A DNA stretch of 64,000 nt from Pelagibacteraceae bacterium (GTDB lineage: Bacteria > Pseudomonadota > Alphaproteobacteria > HIMB59). The notes beneath the pieces were generated by a model. It was given only the letters and a program-made list of their open reading frames with translations, was not told the origin of the DNA and ran no database searches. Each line of letters begins with the position of its first letter. The first letter of the stretch is position 1. The stretch is from assembly GCA_019651435.1 (NCBI GenBank), contig BOYI01000004.1, forward strand, positions 1 through 64,000, given 5' to 3'. The position numbers and the translations under genes were made by a program. Positions 8,672 to 18,577 of the stretch are shown piece by piece.

Positions 8672-10319
8672 ATGTCAGCAAAATTAATTCAATTTGGCAC
8701 GACGCTAGAGCTAAAATGCTTAAAGGGTTAACATCCTTGCAGATGCTGTCAAAGTTACATTGGGTCCCAAAAAGGGAGAAACGTTAGTTATGATAAATCT
8801 TTTGGTTCTCCAAGAACCACAAAAGATGGTGTTACAGTTGCAAAAGAAATTGAGCTAGCCGATAAATTTGAAAACATGGGGCCCAGATGATCAAAGAAGT
8901 TGCAAACAAAACTAATGACCTGCAGGTGATGGAACTACAACATCAACTGTATTATGCCAAGCCTTGGCACTGGGAAAGGGATGAAAGCTGTTGCAGCTGG
9001 ATTAAACCCATGGATCTTAAAAGAGGATGGAAACGCAGCAGATGCAATCATAAAAAAACTTCATAAGAAAATTTTAAAGCGGGAAATCTGAAAAGAAGTG
9101 CAACAAGTAGGTACTATCGCCTTTTAAGGTGATACAGAAGTTGGTGGAATGATATCAGAAGCATGCAAAAAATAGGTAAAGGGTGTGATACTGTTGAAGA
9201 AGCAAGAGTAGATACAGAATTAGAGTGTTGAAGGAATGATTTTGATCGGGATATTTAAGCCCTTATTTTGTTACTAATGCGATAAAATGAAAGGGTGAAA
9301 TGGATGATTGTTTAATTCCCTTTTTTCATGAGAAAAACTGTCAAGCTTACAGCCAATGCTACCATTATTAGAGTCCGTAGGGACAATCAAATAAGCCTCT
9401 TCTTATTATATCGAAGATGTTGAGGGTGAAGACTTGCACACTCGTAGTTAATAAATTGCGAGGTGGTTTAAAAATTGCTGCGTAAAGCCCTGGTTTTGGT
9501 GATAGAAGAAAAGCAATGTTGGGGGGATATTGCTTTTTTTAACAGGTGGTCAGGTAATCAGTAAAGGACGGGGGAAATTTAAAATTAGAGTCAGTAACAA
9601 TGGAATGTTTGGGAAAAAGCAAAGAGAGTTGTTGTTGAAAAAGAAAACCAACTATCTTTGGTGGTCCGGAAGAAAAAGATTTTGAAAGCACGTTGCGATC
9701 AAATCAAAAAAAGCAAATTGAAGAAACAATTTCCCGACTAGACAGAAAAAAATTGGGGGGAAAGATTTTTGTTTTAAGCTTGGGGGGTTTTGTTGCTGTA
9801 ATTAAAGTGGTGGCGCTTCTGAAGTTGAATTTAAAAAAAAGAAAGACCGTTTTGGAAGATGCATGCAGGGCCAAAAACTGCTGTAGAAGAAGGGATACTT
9901 CCTGGTGGGGCCCGCTCTTTTATTACGCAACTAATTTTCCAAAACCCCTAAAGGTTGAAAATGATGACCAAAAAAGGGGTTGATATAGTAAAAAAAAGCC
10001 CCATCTGCCCTCTTAAGCAAAAAGCACAAAATGCAGGTCATGATGGGCTGTGATTGCAGGGAAAAAACATAGAAAGCAAAAAAAATTCTTATGGTTTTTT
10101 TGCTCAGTCAGGAAAATTCTGTGATTTAGTAAAAGCTGGTATCGTGGATCCAACTAAAGTTGTAAGAACTGCTTTGATTGATGCTGTATCTGTTGCTGCA
10201 TTATTAACTACTACTGAAGCAATGATTACAGATAAGCCAGAAGATAAGTCATCTGCACCGCAATGCCTGATATGGGCGGCATGGGTGGCATGGGTGGCGG
10301 CATGCCAGGCATGATGTAA
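8672..10319 (+). CDS. groEL: chaperonin GroEL, frameshifted
   Basis: ATP-driven protein-folding chaperonin. The start reads [17 protein letters not shown] and the end is the classic GGM-rich tail ([18 protein letters not shown]). The total span corresponds to about 548 codons, the expected length. Internal blocks such as [20 protein letters not shown] and a clean C-terminal segment (10140-10240, [20 protein letters not shown]) are readable, but more than ten indels break the frame. Second gene of the operon headed by the CIRCE-like element; a terminator follows 22 bases after the stop. Confidence 0.9.
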
Positions 10320-10340
10320 TCTAAGAAAATCTAAAAATAA

Positions 10341-10365
10341 AAAGCCGCTTTATGCGGCTTTTTTA
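10341..10365 (+). terminator. rho-independent terminator of groESL
   Basis: AAGCCGC stem, TTAT loop, GCGGCTT stem, followed by a run of T (10359-10364), immediately downstream of groEL. Confidence 0.85.
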
Positions 10366-10388
10366 ATCTAATATCCGAACTAAATCTT

Positions 10389-11480
10389 ATGTTAATATTC
10401 GACAATTTTTCACTCAAATTAAGTCTGTTTTTATAAATGGAGTATTTGGTTTAAGTCTTGGTGAGCTCGGTTTCATCTTGGTTGCCTTTATTTTAGCTTT
10501 ACTGTCAGAGGACTTATCGCTAAATTTTATGTAAATAAAGTCAAACTAATTGTATTAAAAACAAGTACCTCTATTGATGATAAATTATTTGACTCTTTAA
10601 TTCCTCCAATAAGACTTTTTACCCATTGTTATCGTTTTTTTAATTATTACTCTTTACTTTGATGTTGACTCAACTTTAGGTCTTTATTTTCAAAAATTAA
10701 TAACACACTCTCTACTATTTTTGTTTTTTTGGCTGATTCACCAAGCTGTAATTCCTTTTCTAATCTTTTCATAAACTAGAAGATATACTATCGAAGGCTT
10801 TAGTCTTATGGATTATAAGATCACTCAAATATTTAATTATTTTTTAGGATCAGTAGCTGTCCTTGAAGTTTGGGTATTAAAATTGGTCCCGTTATAGCTG
10901 GATTAGGTTTATTTGGTGTAGCTGTTGCATTGGGGCTCAAGATTTATTTAAAAATTTAATTTCAGGAATTATGATTTTATTAGAAAAAGATTTCATATTG
11001 AGATGTAATCAATGTTCCTGGACATACGGAAGGTACTGTCGAACATATTGGTTCAGATCTACATTAATCAGAAATTTGACTCAACTCCAATAACAATACC
11101 AAATTATATATTTGCAGAAGCCCCAATCTTAATTATTCGAATAGAACAAATAGAAGGATAAATTGGGTAATAGGTTTAGAGTATAATTCAACTTTAGAAC
11201 AAATTAAAAACTTTACAGAAACAATAAGCGATTACATTAAAAATAGTAATGACTTTTAGGGAAATGATAACTTTAAATCATTTGTAAGATTGGGTAAATT
11301 CAATGATAGTTCTGTTGATATACTTGTATATTGTTTTACTCTACAAATGATTGGGAAGAATTTTTAACATTAAAAGAAAACTTGGCTTTAAAGATTAAAA
11401 AGAAGTGAGAAAATTGGATTAGGATTTGCTTTTCCTAGTCAATCAGTTTACATCGAAAATGTAAAAAAGAGGACATATCT
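10389..11480 (+). CDS. MscS-family mechanosensitive channel, frameshifted
   Basis: Small-conductance osmotic release channel. Reconstruction shows several hydrophobic N-terminal segments (FILVAFILAL, LPIVIVFLIITLYF, ILSKALVLWIIRSLKY), then the pore-lining and MscS core: GPVIAGLGLFGVAVALGAQD, LFKNLISGIMILLE, HIGDVINVPG, GTVEHIG, TLIRNFDSTPITIPN, followed by the cytoplasmic domain with VRLGKFNDSSVDILVYCF and a C-terminal GLGFAFPSQSVYIEN. The Gly/Ala-rich pore helix followed by the F-GDxI motif is diagnostic. Start unclear owing to an indel. Same direction as groESL but beyond its terminator. Confidence 0.8.
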
Positions 11481-11485
11481 AAAAT

Positions 11486-12350
11486 TTGAAAAATTTATTA
11501 AATATTTCAGACTTAAGCAAAAATGATTTTGACTCTATATTAAATTTAGCAAAATCTATAAAGCCTAATACTGAGGATTGTTTAAAAATAAAATATCGGT
11601 TTAATTTTTGAAAAACTCAACTAAAAACCAGACTTTCTTTTCAGGTTGGAATAAATCAATTAAATGGAAAATATATTGATATCAAGCTTGAAGAGTTAAA
11701 TTTACAAAGAGTTGAGTCTTTTGAAGATACTTTCCAAATTATGTCTTGTTATCTTGATGCTTTAGTATTTAGAACAACTAATCATGAAAATTAAAACTAG
11801 CATCAAAATATTTTAATAAACCAATTATCAAATGCTTTATCTGATATTTCACACCCATGCCAGGCAATTTCTGATATTTATACCTTAAAAGAACATTTTC
11901 AAAAAGAAGATGGTTTCAAGGTTGTTTGGTGTGGAGATTTAAATAATGTTTTATTTAGCTTATTAGAGTCTATGAAATATTTAGTCACATCAAAAATAGA
12001 TATATTTACTAATAAAAAAATTTATGAAAAAAATCATAATAATTTTCCAAAATCAGAAATATTTCTTATCATTTTGAATTTGATGAAAATTTTAAATAGC
12101 AGATTGTGTCATGACTGATGTTTTCAATTCAATGAATGATAAAGATAAAAAAAAGAAGCCAATTTAAAAAAAATTTATGGTTGATCAAGAATTAATGAAA
12201 AAACTTCTACTCTGCAGTTTTTATGCATTGCCTGCCTGCAAAAATAGGTTCAGAAGTTTCAAATGATGTAATAAAGGACCAAAATCCATTGTTTTGAAAC
12301 AAGCAAAGAATAGGATGGTAGCTCAGAAGGAATCATGAAATGGTTAAATT
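11486..12350 (+). CDS. argF: ornithine carbamoyltransferase, frameshifted
   Basis: Converts ornithine plus carbamoyl phosphate to citrulline (arginine synthesis). Diagnostic motifs appear in order: FEKSTKTRLSFQVG (carbamoyl-phosphate loop, family STRTR), FRTTNH, ISHPCQAISDI (HPCQ), VVWCGDLNN, a block readable as FMHCLPAKIGSEV (HCLP) and KQAKNRMVAQKGIM at the C-terminus. Probable TTG start at 11486. About six indels. It directly follows mscS. An aspartate carbamoyltransferase is less likely because HPCQ and HCLPA are OTC-type. Confidence 0.8.
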
Positions 12351-12815
12351 ATAAGTTTATTTTTATTTTTTTTTTTTATTGGGGTTTTGAAATGAATAGT
12401 AAACAAATAATCAAGCCTGAAATTTACATATGATACAATTAAATTCAATACTGTTTCAAAAATACTTGTAAATAAATTTGAAACTGAAAGTCCCGATCAT
12501 GAAATTATGAGTGAGATTATTCAGTATTGGTTTGACAATAGAATAAAAACAGATGGGTTTGATGGCAATTTATCTGTAAAGTAAACAAATTCAATATGAT
12601 AGAGAAAAAAAAAGACTATTACAAATTTTCTATTTCATTATCCTTAGAGTTTATGAAAAAAAATCCTCAACGAACATTAAAACTTATAATGTAAACACAA
12701 AAAAATATGGTGAAATAGTTGGAAATTTGCTATTAAAGATCAAGATAATCTTGATATAAACTTGATGCATAAGTCTCTTGAGAGCATTTCTTCAAAGCTT
12801 AAGGAAATAAATTAA
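12345..12815 (+). CDS. hypothetical secreted or anchored protein, frameshifted
   Basis: A hydrophobic start (poly-Phe/Leu, 12355-12395) resembles a signal peptide, followed by a soluble domain of about 135 residues: TIKFNTVSKILVNKFETES, EIMSEIIQYWFDNRIKTDGF, KDYYKFSISLSLEFM, TYNVNTKKYGEIVGNF and SLESISSKLKEIN. No family recognised. TAA at 12813-12815 overlaps the stop of the convergent trkH by three bases. Confidence 0.4.
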
Positions 12816-14225
12816 TTTTTCCAGAAAGAGGAAGAAATAAAATTAAAATAGTAAGCATTTCAAGTCTCCTAAAAACATTGTGAGTTAAAATTGTTTTAGA
12901 ATAATCACTAAAGGTTGAATAATTCCTTTCTGGCCAATAATATCTCCAACTGGCCAACATTTGAAATAGCTGGAAGGCGGCTGAAATACATGTTAAAAAA
13001 TCAAACCACTAAATGATATAATAGTGCTGAAGAAGCAAAGTAAAAATATATAAAAAGAAAAACTCATCCCGACTCATAAGTTGATTCAGGAATACTTTTA
13101 TTAAATTTAAATATGCAATAACAGCATGAGGGTTTAAGCATTTTTTAAAATGCAAGCTTAATATTTAAAAAGTATTTGAAATCTGAATACCTTCAACCCA
13201 CCTGTTGTTGATCGGCAACCTCCAATAAACATCAAAATTAAAAAATAAAACAAAAGCAAAATTTTCCCCAAACTTTCAAAGTTTTCCTTACATACCTTCC
13301 TGAAATGATGAAATAGTATTAAAGAAATAGTTATTATTTTTTGAAATAAATTTCCATCAATACATTTCAGCAAAAAAATAAATAATGAATATAGATAAAA
13401 ATAATATTAATAAAATATTCTTATTTGGGTGTTTCTTTAAGTTGAAAAAATATTATTGATACTGTTTGGGCTTTTAACAAAAATGGAAACTACCTATAAT
13501 CATAAAAATAATAGCTATAAATAATATTGAATTACTTTGAAAATAAGCAAAAGATTGATCATGGTTGAAAAACCACCTGTAGAAATTGTTGTAAAGCTAT
13601 GAGCTAATGATCAAAAATTCCCATCCATAGAAAAATAAAAAATTATCAAAATCAGGTCAGAAGAATATACAAAATAACTATCTTGATATACAGATGAAAT
13701 TTTGGGTAAAAATTTTCAAAAGGATCATCACCTTCTAGATGAAAAAGTTGCATTCCACCAACTCGCAAAAAGGGCAAGATAAATAATGCAATTACTATAA
13801 TTCCAATACCTCCTAACCATTGAAGCATTGCCCTCCAAATCAGAATTCCTTTTGGAAGATAATCAAGATTATTAATTACAGTTGATCCAGTGGTAGTAAT
13901 ACCACTCATAGACTCAAAAAGAGCATCTACAACACTTAAGTTTACTTTTGTGTAAATAAAAGGGACGGCACTAAGGAAGGCAAGAAGTATCCATGATAAA
14001 ACTGTAATAATAAAAGCCTCCTTTATAGATATTTTGAGCTCAATATTTCGATTAGTTATAACAAAAGATCCACCTACAATAAGATAAATAAGAATAGGTA
14101 CAGCATAGGATTGCCAAGACTCAGATTGATAAAATATTTCAGTTATCAAAGGAATAAAAAAGTAAAAAACCTACAGCACATACAACTGTTCCTCCGACTA
14201 GAGCAATTGGTTTTAAATTGAGCAT
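12812..14225 (-). CDS. trkH: TrkH-type potassium transporter membrane subunit, frameshifted
   Basis: K+ uptake channel subunit that works with the TrkA regulator. The intact N-terminal part (14149-13652) contains SMSGITTTGSTVI (first selectivity filter), LPKGILIWRAMLQWLGGIGI and FHLEGDDPFENF. Later pieces give TISTGGFS (second filter), MFIGGCRSTTGGLKVFR (third) and a C-terminal RLEMLTILILF, IIGP-like and PLFWKN end. Four pore repeats and about 470 codons are as expected. ATG at 14225; indels mostly between 12900 and 13650. It follows apaG closely on the same strand. No trkA in view. Confidence 0.85.
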
Positions 14226-14231
14226 TTAAAT

Positions 14232-14624
14232 TTAATGAAGATTTTTTTTATTATAAGGACTATCTAGAGAGAATGTTGGAATATCAATTTTTATTTGTTC
14301 CCCATTATCTTGAGACATAAGATAAAATCCCTGCATTATCCCATTAGTTGTTTTTAGTGGAGTACCACTAGTATATTCAAAACTCTCACCAGGTTTAAGT
14401 ATGGGAAATTCCCCAACCACGCCTTCACCTTGGACGTTAATAATTTTTCCATTCGCATCAATAATCACCCAATTTCGATGATTTAACTTTATTGTTATGG
14501 GACTAGTATTTTTTATATTTACTTGATAGGCCCAAACATAGTGACTTTCCTGGGGTGAGGATTGATCATCAAGAAAGTATGGAGTTACAGTAACGGTCAC
14601 TCCGCTAGTGGTTTTAGAATACAT
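14232..14624 (-). CDS. apaG: ApaG protein
   Basis: 130 residues, intact, a single fibronectin-III-like beta-sandwich domain named for effects on Co2+ resistance and Mg2+ efflux in enteric bacteria; molecular role unresolved. Family features seen: YVWAYQVNIKN, LNHRNWVIIDANGKIINVQGEGVVGEFPILKPGESFEYTSG split over residues about 45-90, and GFYLMSQDNGEQIKIDIPTF. The normal length is 125-130. First intact gene from the left. Ends 6 bases before trkH starts, so they may share a transcript. Confidence 0.92.
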   Translation of the reverse strand: MYSKTTSGVTVTVTPYFLDDQSSPQESHYVWAYQVNIKNTSPITIKLNHRNWVIIDANGKIINVQGEGVVGEFPILKPGESFEYTSGTPLKTTNGIMQGFYLMSQDNGEQIKIDIPTFSLDSPYNKKNLH

Positions 14625-14720
14625 GTTAGAAATTATACCCCAATTAAGGGGTATAGTTAATTAAATTTGGAATATTAAAAATTAAAATAAGCCTTGAATT
14701 AACCTTTTCATCAAGCATAT

Positions 14721-16346
14721 TTAATTAGCACTTGGAACTCTTGGTAGACCAGGCATTGTCATTATGGCTCCGGGTTTCAACTACTATAAATCCTGCACCT
14801 GCTGAAACCTCACCTCTCTTACAGGAACCGTAAATCCTGTTGGCGCACCTCTAAGAGCTGGATTAGTAGAGAAACTGTATTGAGTTTTTGCAATACAGAT
14901 TGGGAGTTTTCCATATCCGCCTTTCTTCAAAACCTTTAAGCTGATCGCTAACTGCTTTATCAATGACAATATCATCGGCACGATAAATTTTTTGTGCTAC
15001 CGCCCTGATTTTATCTTCTAATGACATGTCGTCATCATAGGTAAAAGTAAACTTTGACGTATCACTTGACTCAGCAATTTTTACAACTTCTTCTGCTAAT
15101 TCTTTTGTGCCTTCACTGCCATTTGCCCAGTGTGAGCAAACTACCGCTTTTACACCTAATTTTTCACAACCTTCAGAGATGACTTTACCTTCCGCTTCTG
15201 TATCTAGAGTAAAGCTATTGATAGCAACAATTGTCTGCAATCCAAAAGATTGGATATTTTCAATATGACGCTGAAGGTTAGAAAAACCTTTTTCAACAGC
15301 AGATACATTTTCATTATTGAGATCAGCTTTTTCTACTCCACCATGAGATTTAAGCGCTCTTACAGTTGCAACAATTACTACTACATTAGGAGTTAAGCCA
15401 GCCTTACGGCATTTAATATCAAGAAACTTTTCTGCACCAAGGTCGGCGCCAAAACCAGCTTCAGTTACAACATAGTCAGCAAGCTTAAGTCCAGTTTGAG
15501 TAGCTATAACTGTATTACAACCATGAGCTATATTTGCAAAAGGTCCACCATGAATAATTGCAGGGTTATTTTCAAGAGTTTGTACTAAGTTAGGCATTAA
15601 TGCATTTTTCAAAAGAACAGTCATTGGACCGTCGCCTTTAACATCTCTAGCATAAATCGGTGACTTATCTCTTCGATAAGCAATAATAATATCACCAATT
15701 CTTTTTTGTAAATCTTCGATACTTGTGGCTAAACAGAAAATAGCCATGATTTCAGAAGCAACAGTAATATCAAATTTATCTTCTCGAGGGAAACCATTTG
15801 ATATACCGCCTAAGTTGACGTTAACTTTTCTAAGTGCTCTATCACCCAAGTCAACTACGCGACCCCAAGTAATTCTTCTTTGATCTATACCTAATTCATT
15901 GCCCCAATAAATATGATTGTCAATTAATGATGAGAGAAGATTATGTGCAGAAGTAATAGCATGGAAATCTCCTGTAAAATGTAAATTAATTTCTTCCATT
16001 GGCACCACTTGAGCATAACCGCCACCAGCAGCTCCACCTTTCATACCAAAATTAGGACCAAGGCTTGGCTCTCTTAAACAACGATTGATTTTTCCAATTG
16101 CATTTAAGCCGTCATTAAGGCCAACAGATGTAGTTGTTTTACCTTCGCCAGCTGGAGTAGGGCTAATTGCGTTACAAGGATTAGCTTACCGTCAGGATTA
16201 GATTTACTTTTTTCAATAAAATCAAAGTTAATTTTAGCTATATCATGTCCGTAAGGGACTAAACTTTCTTCTGGAATATCTATTTTGGCAGCTACATCAC
16301 GAATATGTATTTTACTGGCAGCTCTTGCAATTTCTATATCTGACAT
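14721..16346 (-). CDS. fhs: formate-tetrahydrofolate ligase, frameshifted
   Basis: ATP-dependent synthesis of 10-formyl-THF, entry of formate into one-carbon metabolism. ATG 16346 with an AAGGA-type RBS; TAA ends at 14721; about 541 codons, near the family norm of 556. The P-loop TPAGEGKTT (about 16125-16150) sits in the frameshifted gap between the N-terminal piece (16346-16104) and the main piece (16044-14863). Then [32 protein letters not shown] and [13 protein letters not shown] are typical. A second frameshift near 14880 leads to the C-terminal [14 protein letters not shown] and [13 protein letters not shown] palindromic operator candidate lies just upstream. Confidence 0.92.
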
Positions 16347-16376
16347 TTGAACTTAAGTTCCTTTCTCCTCAATATG

Positions 16377-16393
16377 TGGTATACAATATACCA
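16377..16393. promoter_or_regulatory. perfect palindrome, possible GntR/FadR-type operator
   Basis: TGGTATACAATATACCA: two 7-bp arms around CAA, located 31 bp upstream of fhs and 128 bp upstream of the divergent solute-binding protein gene. Symmetric TGGTAT/ATACCA half-sites resemble operators of GntR-family (FadR subgroup) regulators. No regulator gene adjoins it. Confidence 0.5.
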
Positions 16394-16520
16394 GTATCTT
16401 TAAAATTTATTAAGTATTTAAATCAAAAAATTTGAATATTTCCTTAATAATTTTAAGCCCATGTGTCGCATTTTGACATCATGGTGATGCTATGTTTTAA
16501 TGATTAAAAGGAGACTGATA

Positions 16521-17294
16521 ATGTTTAAAAAAATACTTGTTGTGATCGGTTTATTGGCCTTTGCTGGATTTGCCAATGCTGAATCAAGACTCCAAAAAAT
16601 CCAAGAATCAGGAAAGTTGCGTGTGGGAACCACTGGAGACTGGAATCCTATGTCGATGATTGATCCTTCTAATAACTCTTATGAGGGATTTGATATTGAT
16701 GTTGTAACGCAATTGGCGTCAGACATGGGCGTCGAATTAGAATTAGTTCCAACCGATTGGAAATCTATTGTTGCTGGTATAACTGCAGATAAATATGATA
16801 TCTCTACCAGTGCTTCTTTAAGCCCAAAAAGAGCTTTAGTTTCTGGTTATACTAATTCCTATTTCAAGCTCGCTACTGTCCCACTAACTCTAAAGAAAAA
16901 TTTAGATCAGTTTCAAAGCTGGGATGATATCAACCAAAGTGAAGTAGTGGTAGCAGTTACCCTTGGTACAACACAGGAAATGCAAGCCAAGTCTTATTTT
17001 CCAGATGCGCAGATCAAGGCTATTGAGTCTCCTGCTCGAGACTTTCAAGAAGTTTTAGCAGGTCGTGCAGATGCACATATTACCTCAAATGTTGAAGCGG
17101 CCACATTAGTGGAAACTTACCCAGAACTTGCAATTGTACCAGTTGAAGAACCAAAATCACCTACACCTTTAGCATGGTTGATCGATCAAGATGATCAGGT
17201 CTGGATAAACTACATTAATCATTGGATTGAACTTAAAAAAGCCCAAGGATTTTTTAATGGGTTAATGAATAAGTGGAATTTGAAAAGCCTGTAG
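16521..17294 (+). CDS. family 3 periplasmic solute-binding protein (amino-acid / PheC-like), orphan
   Basis: 257 residues. The start at 16521 is preferred over 16500 because AGGAG lies 8 bases before it and it begins a clean signal peptide (KKILVVIGLLAFAGFANA). The mature part has the SBP_bac_3 pattern: GKLRVGTTGDWNPMS, YEGFDIDVVTQLASDMGV, SIVAGITADKYDIS, VAVTLGTTQEMQA, LAGRADAHITSNVEA. The GTTGDW start resembles cyclohexadienyl dehydratase (PheC)-like binding proteins, which can be either enzymes or binding proteins. No permease or ATPase is adjacent; an unpaired permease lies at 33348-34088. A terminator follows. Confidence 0.8.
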   Translation: MFKKILVVIGLLAFAGFANAESRLQKIQESGKLRVGTTGDWNPMSMIDPSNNSYEGFDIDVVTQLASDMGVELELVPTDWKSIVAGITADKYDISTSASLSPKRALVSGYTNSYFKLATVPLTLKKNLDQFQSWDDINQSEVVVAVTLGTTQEMQAKSYFPDAQIKAIESPARDFQEVLAGRADAHITSNVEAATLVETYPELAIVPVEEPKSPTPLAWLIDQDDQVWINYINHWIELKKAQGFFNGLMNKWNLKSL

Positions 17295-17317
17295 TTTAAT
17301 AAAAAATTCATAAATCA

Positions 17318-17345
17318 AAATTAGGGGCTTTAAAGCCCCTAATTT
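17318..17345 (+). terminator. rho-independent terminator after the solute-binding protein gene
   Basis: A perfect 14-bp inverted repeat: TTAGGGGCTTT pairs with AAAGCCCCTAA with A/T flanks, 24 bases after the stop. Its symmetry would let it act on both strands. Confidence 0.8.
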
Positions 17346-17412
17346 AACTAAATTTATAATCTTCAAAAAATAATTATTGAGCGAGTCTAATTTTGAACTA
17401 AATTGATAGTTC

Positions 17413-18577
17413 TTGAAGATACTTGTATTAGGGCTTGGGTATGTAGGCACAGCTAATGCTGTTTTGCTGTCTCAACAAAATGAAGTTGTTTGTTATGACC
17501 TTAATGTTGATCGTATCAATTTAATTAATGATAAAAAATCTCCTATTGAAGACAAGAAGGCATCTGAATATATCTCTCAAAAAAATTTAAATCTTAAGGG
17601 GAGTTGTAAAATTTCCATCACAAAATGATTTTGATTTTGTTGTCATCGCTACTCCAACTAATTACGATCCTGATACAAATAATTTTGATACCTCTACAGT
17701 AGAGTCATGTATTGAAAATTTGATCTCACAAAATTCTAAAGCTACAATTATTATTCGATCAACTCTTCCAGTAGGTTTTATTGAACGCATCCAAAAAAAA
17801 TACTCTTATCAAGAAATTATATTTGTCCCTGAATTTTTACGAGAGGGTAAAGCCTTGTATGATAGCCTTCATCCATCGAGAATTGTTGTAGGTTCTCATT
17901 CTGATCAAGCTAAAAAATTCGCTCAATTATTATTAGAGGGAGCTACCAAAAAAGACGTTGAAGTACTTTATACCAAGCCCACAGAAGCGGAGTCCTCTAA
18001 GCTTTTTGCAAATGCTTTTTTAGCTATGCGGGTAACATTTTTCAATGAACTTGATACTTTTGCCATGGCAAGAAATCTTGATACCAAAGAGATAGTAAAA
18101 GCGGTGAGTCTAGATCCACGAATAGGAGATTATTATAACAACCCTTCTTTTGGTTATGGGGGCTACTGCCTTCCTAAAGACACCAAACAACTTTTACGTA
18201 ATTTTGAACAAGTTCCTCAAAAAATTATGGAAGCAATTATTGACTCTAATACAATGCGAAAAGATTTTTTAGGTATAGAAATTGCTAAATTAAAGCCAAA
18301 AAAAGTTGGGGTTTACAGATTGGCTATGAAAGAGGGCTCTGATAATATCCGTGAGTCAAGCATGCAAGGTATAATGAAAAGGGTAAAAGCCAAAGGAATA
18401 CCAATGATTATTTATGAACCTTTAATAAAAGAAGAAACATTTTTTAACTCACCTGTATATAATGATTTAGAGAAATTTAAAAAAGACTCAGATTTAATTA
18501 TATGCAATCGTAATTCATCTGAATTAAGTGACGTACAAGATAAAATCTTTACCCGAGATATATTTCAGCAAGATTAA
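17413..18577 (+). CDS. ugd: UDP-glucose/nucleotide-sugar 6-dehydrogenase, frameshifted
   Basis: NAD-dependent oxidation of UDP-glucose to UDP-glucuronate for surface polysaccharides. N-terminal Rossmann motif VLGLGYVGTANAVLL; after one frameshift near 17605 the frame resumes with NDFDFVVIATPTNYDP, then IIRSTLPVGF, FVPEFLREGKALYD, PTEAESSKLFANAFLAMRVTFFNELD and GYGGYCLPKDTKQL holding the catalytic Cys. About 388 codons, normal for the short Ugd type. The single indel follows a GGGG run and is probably a sequencing error. It ends 4 bases into the stop of the convergent permease gene. Confidence 0.9.

Noticed and set aside
9693-9983. Independent 96-codon gene
   Set aside because: It is a partly out-of-frame reading of groEL.
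5170-14200. CRISPR array or repeat-rich island in the AT-rich part
   Set aside because: No regularly spaced direct repeats; the apparent repetitiveness is homopolymer and AT bias.
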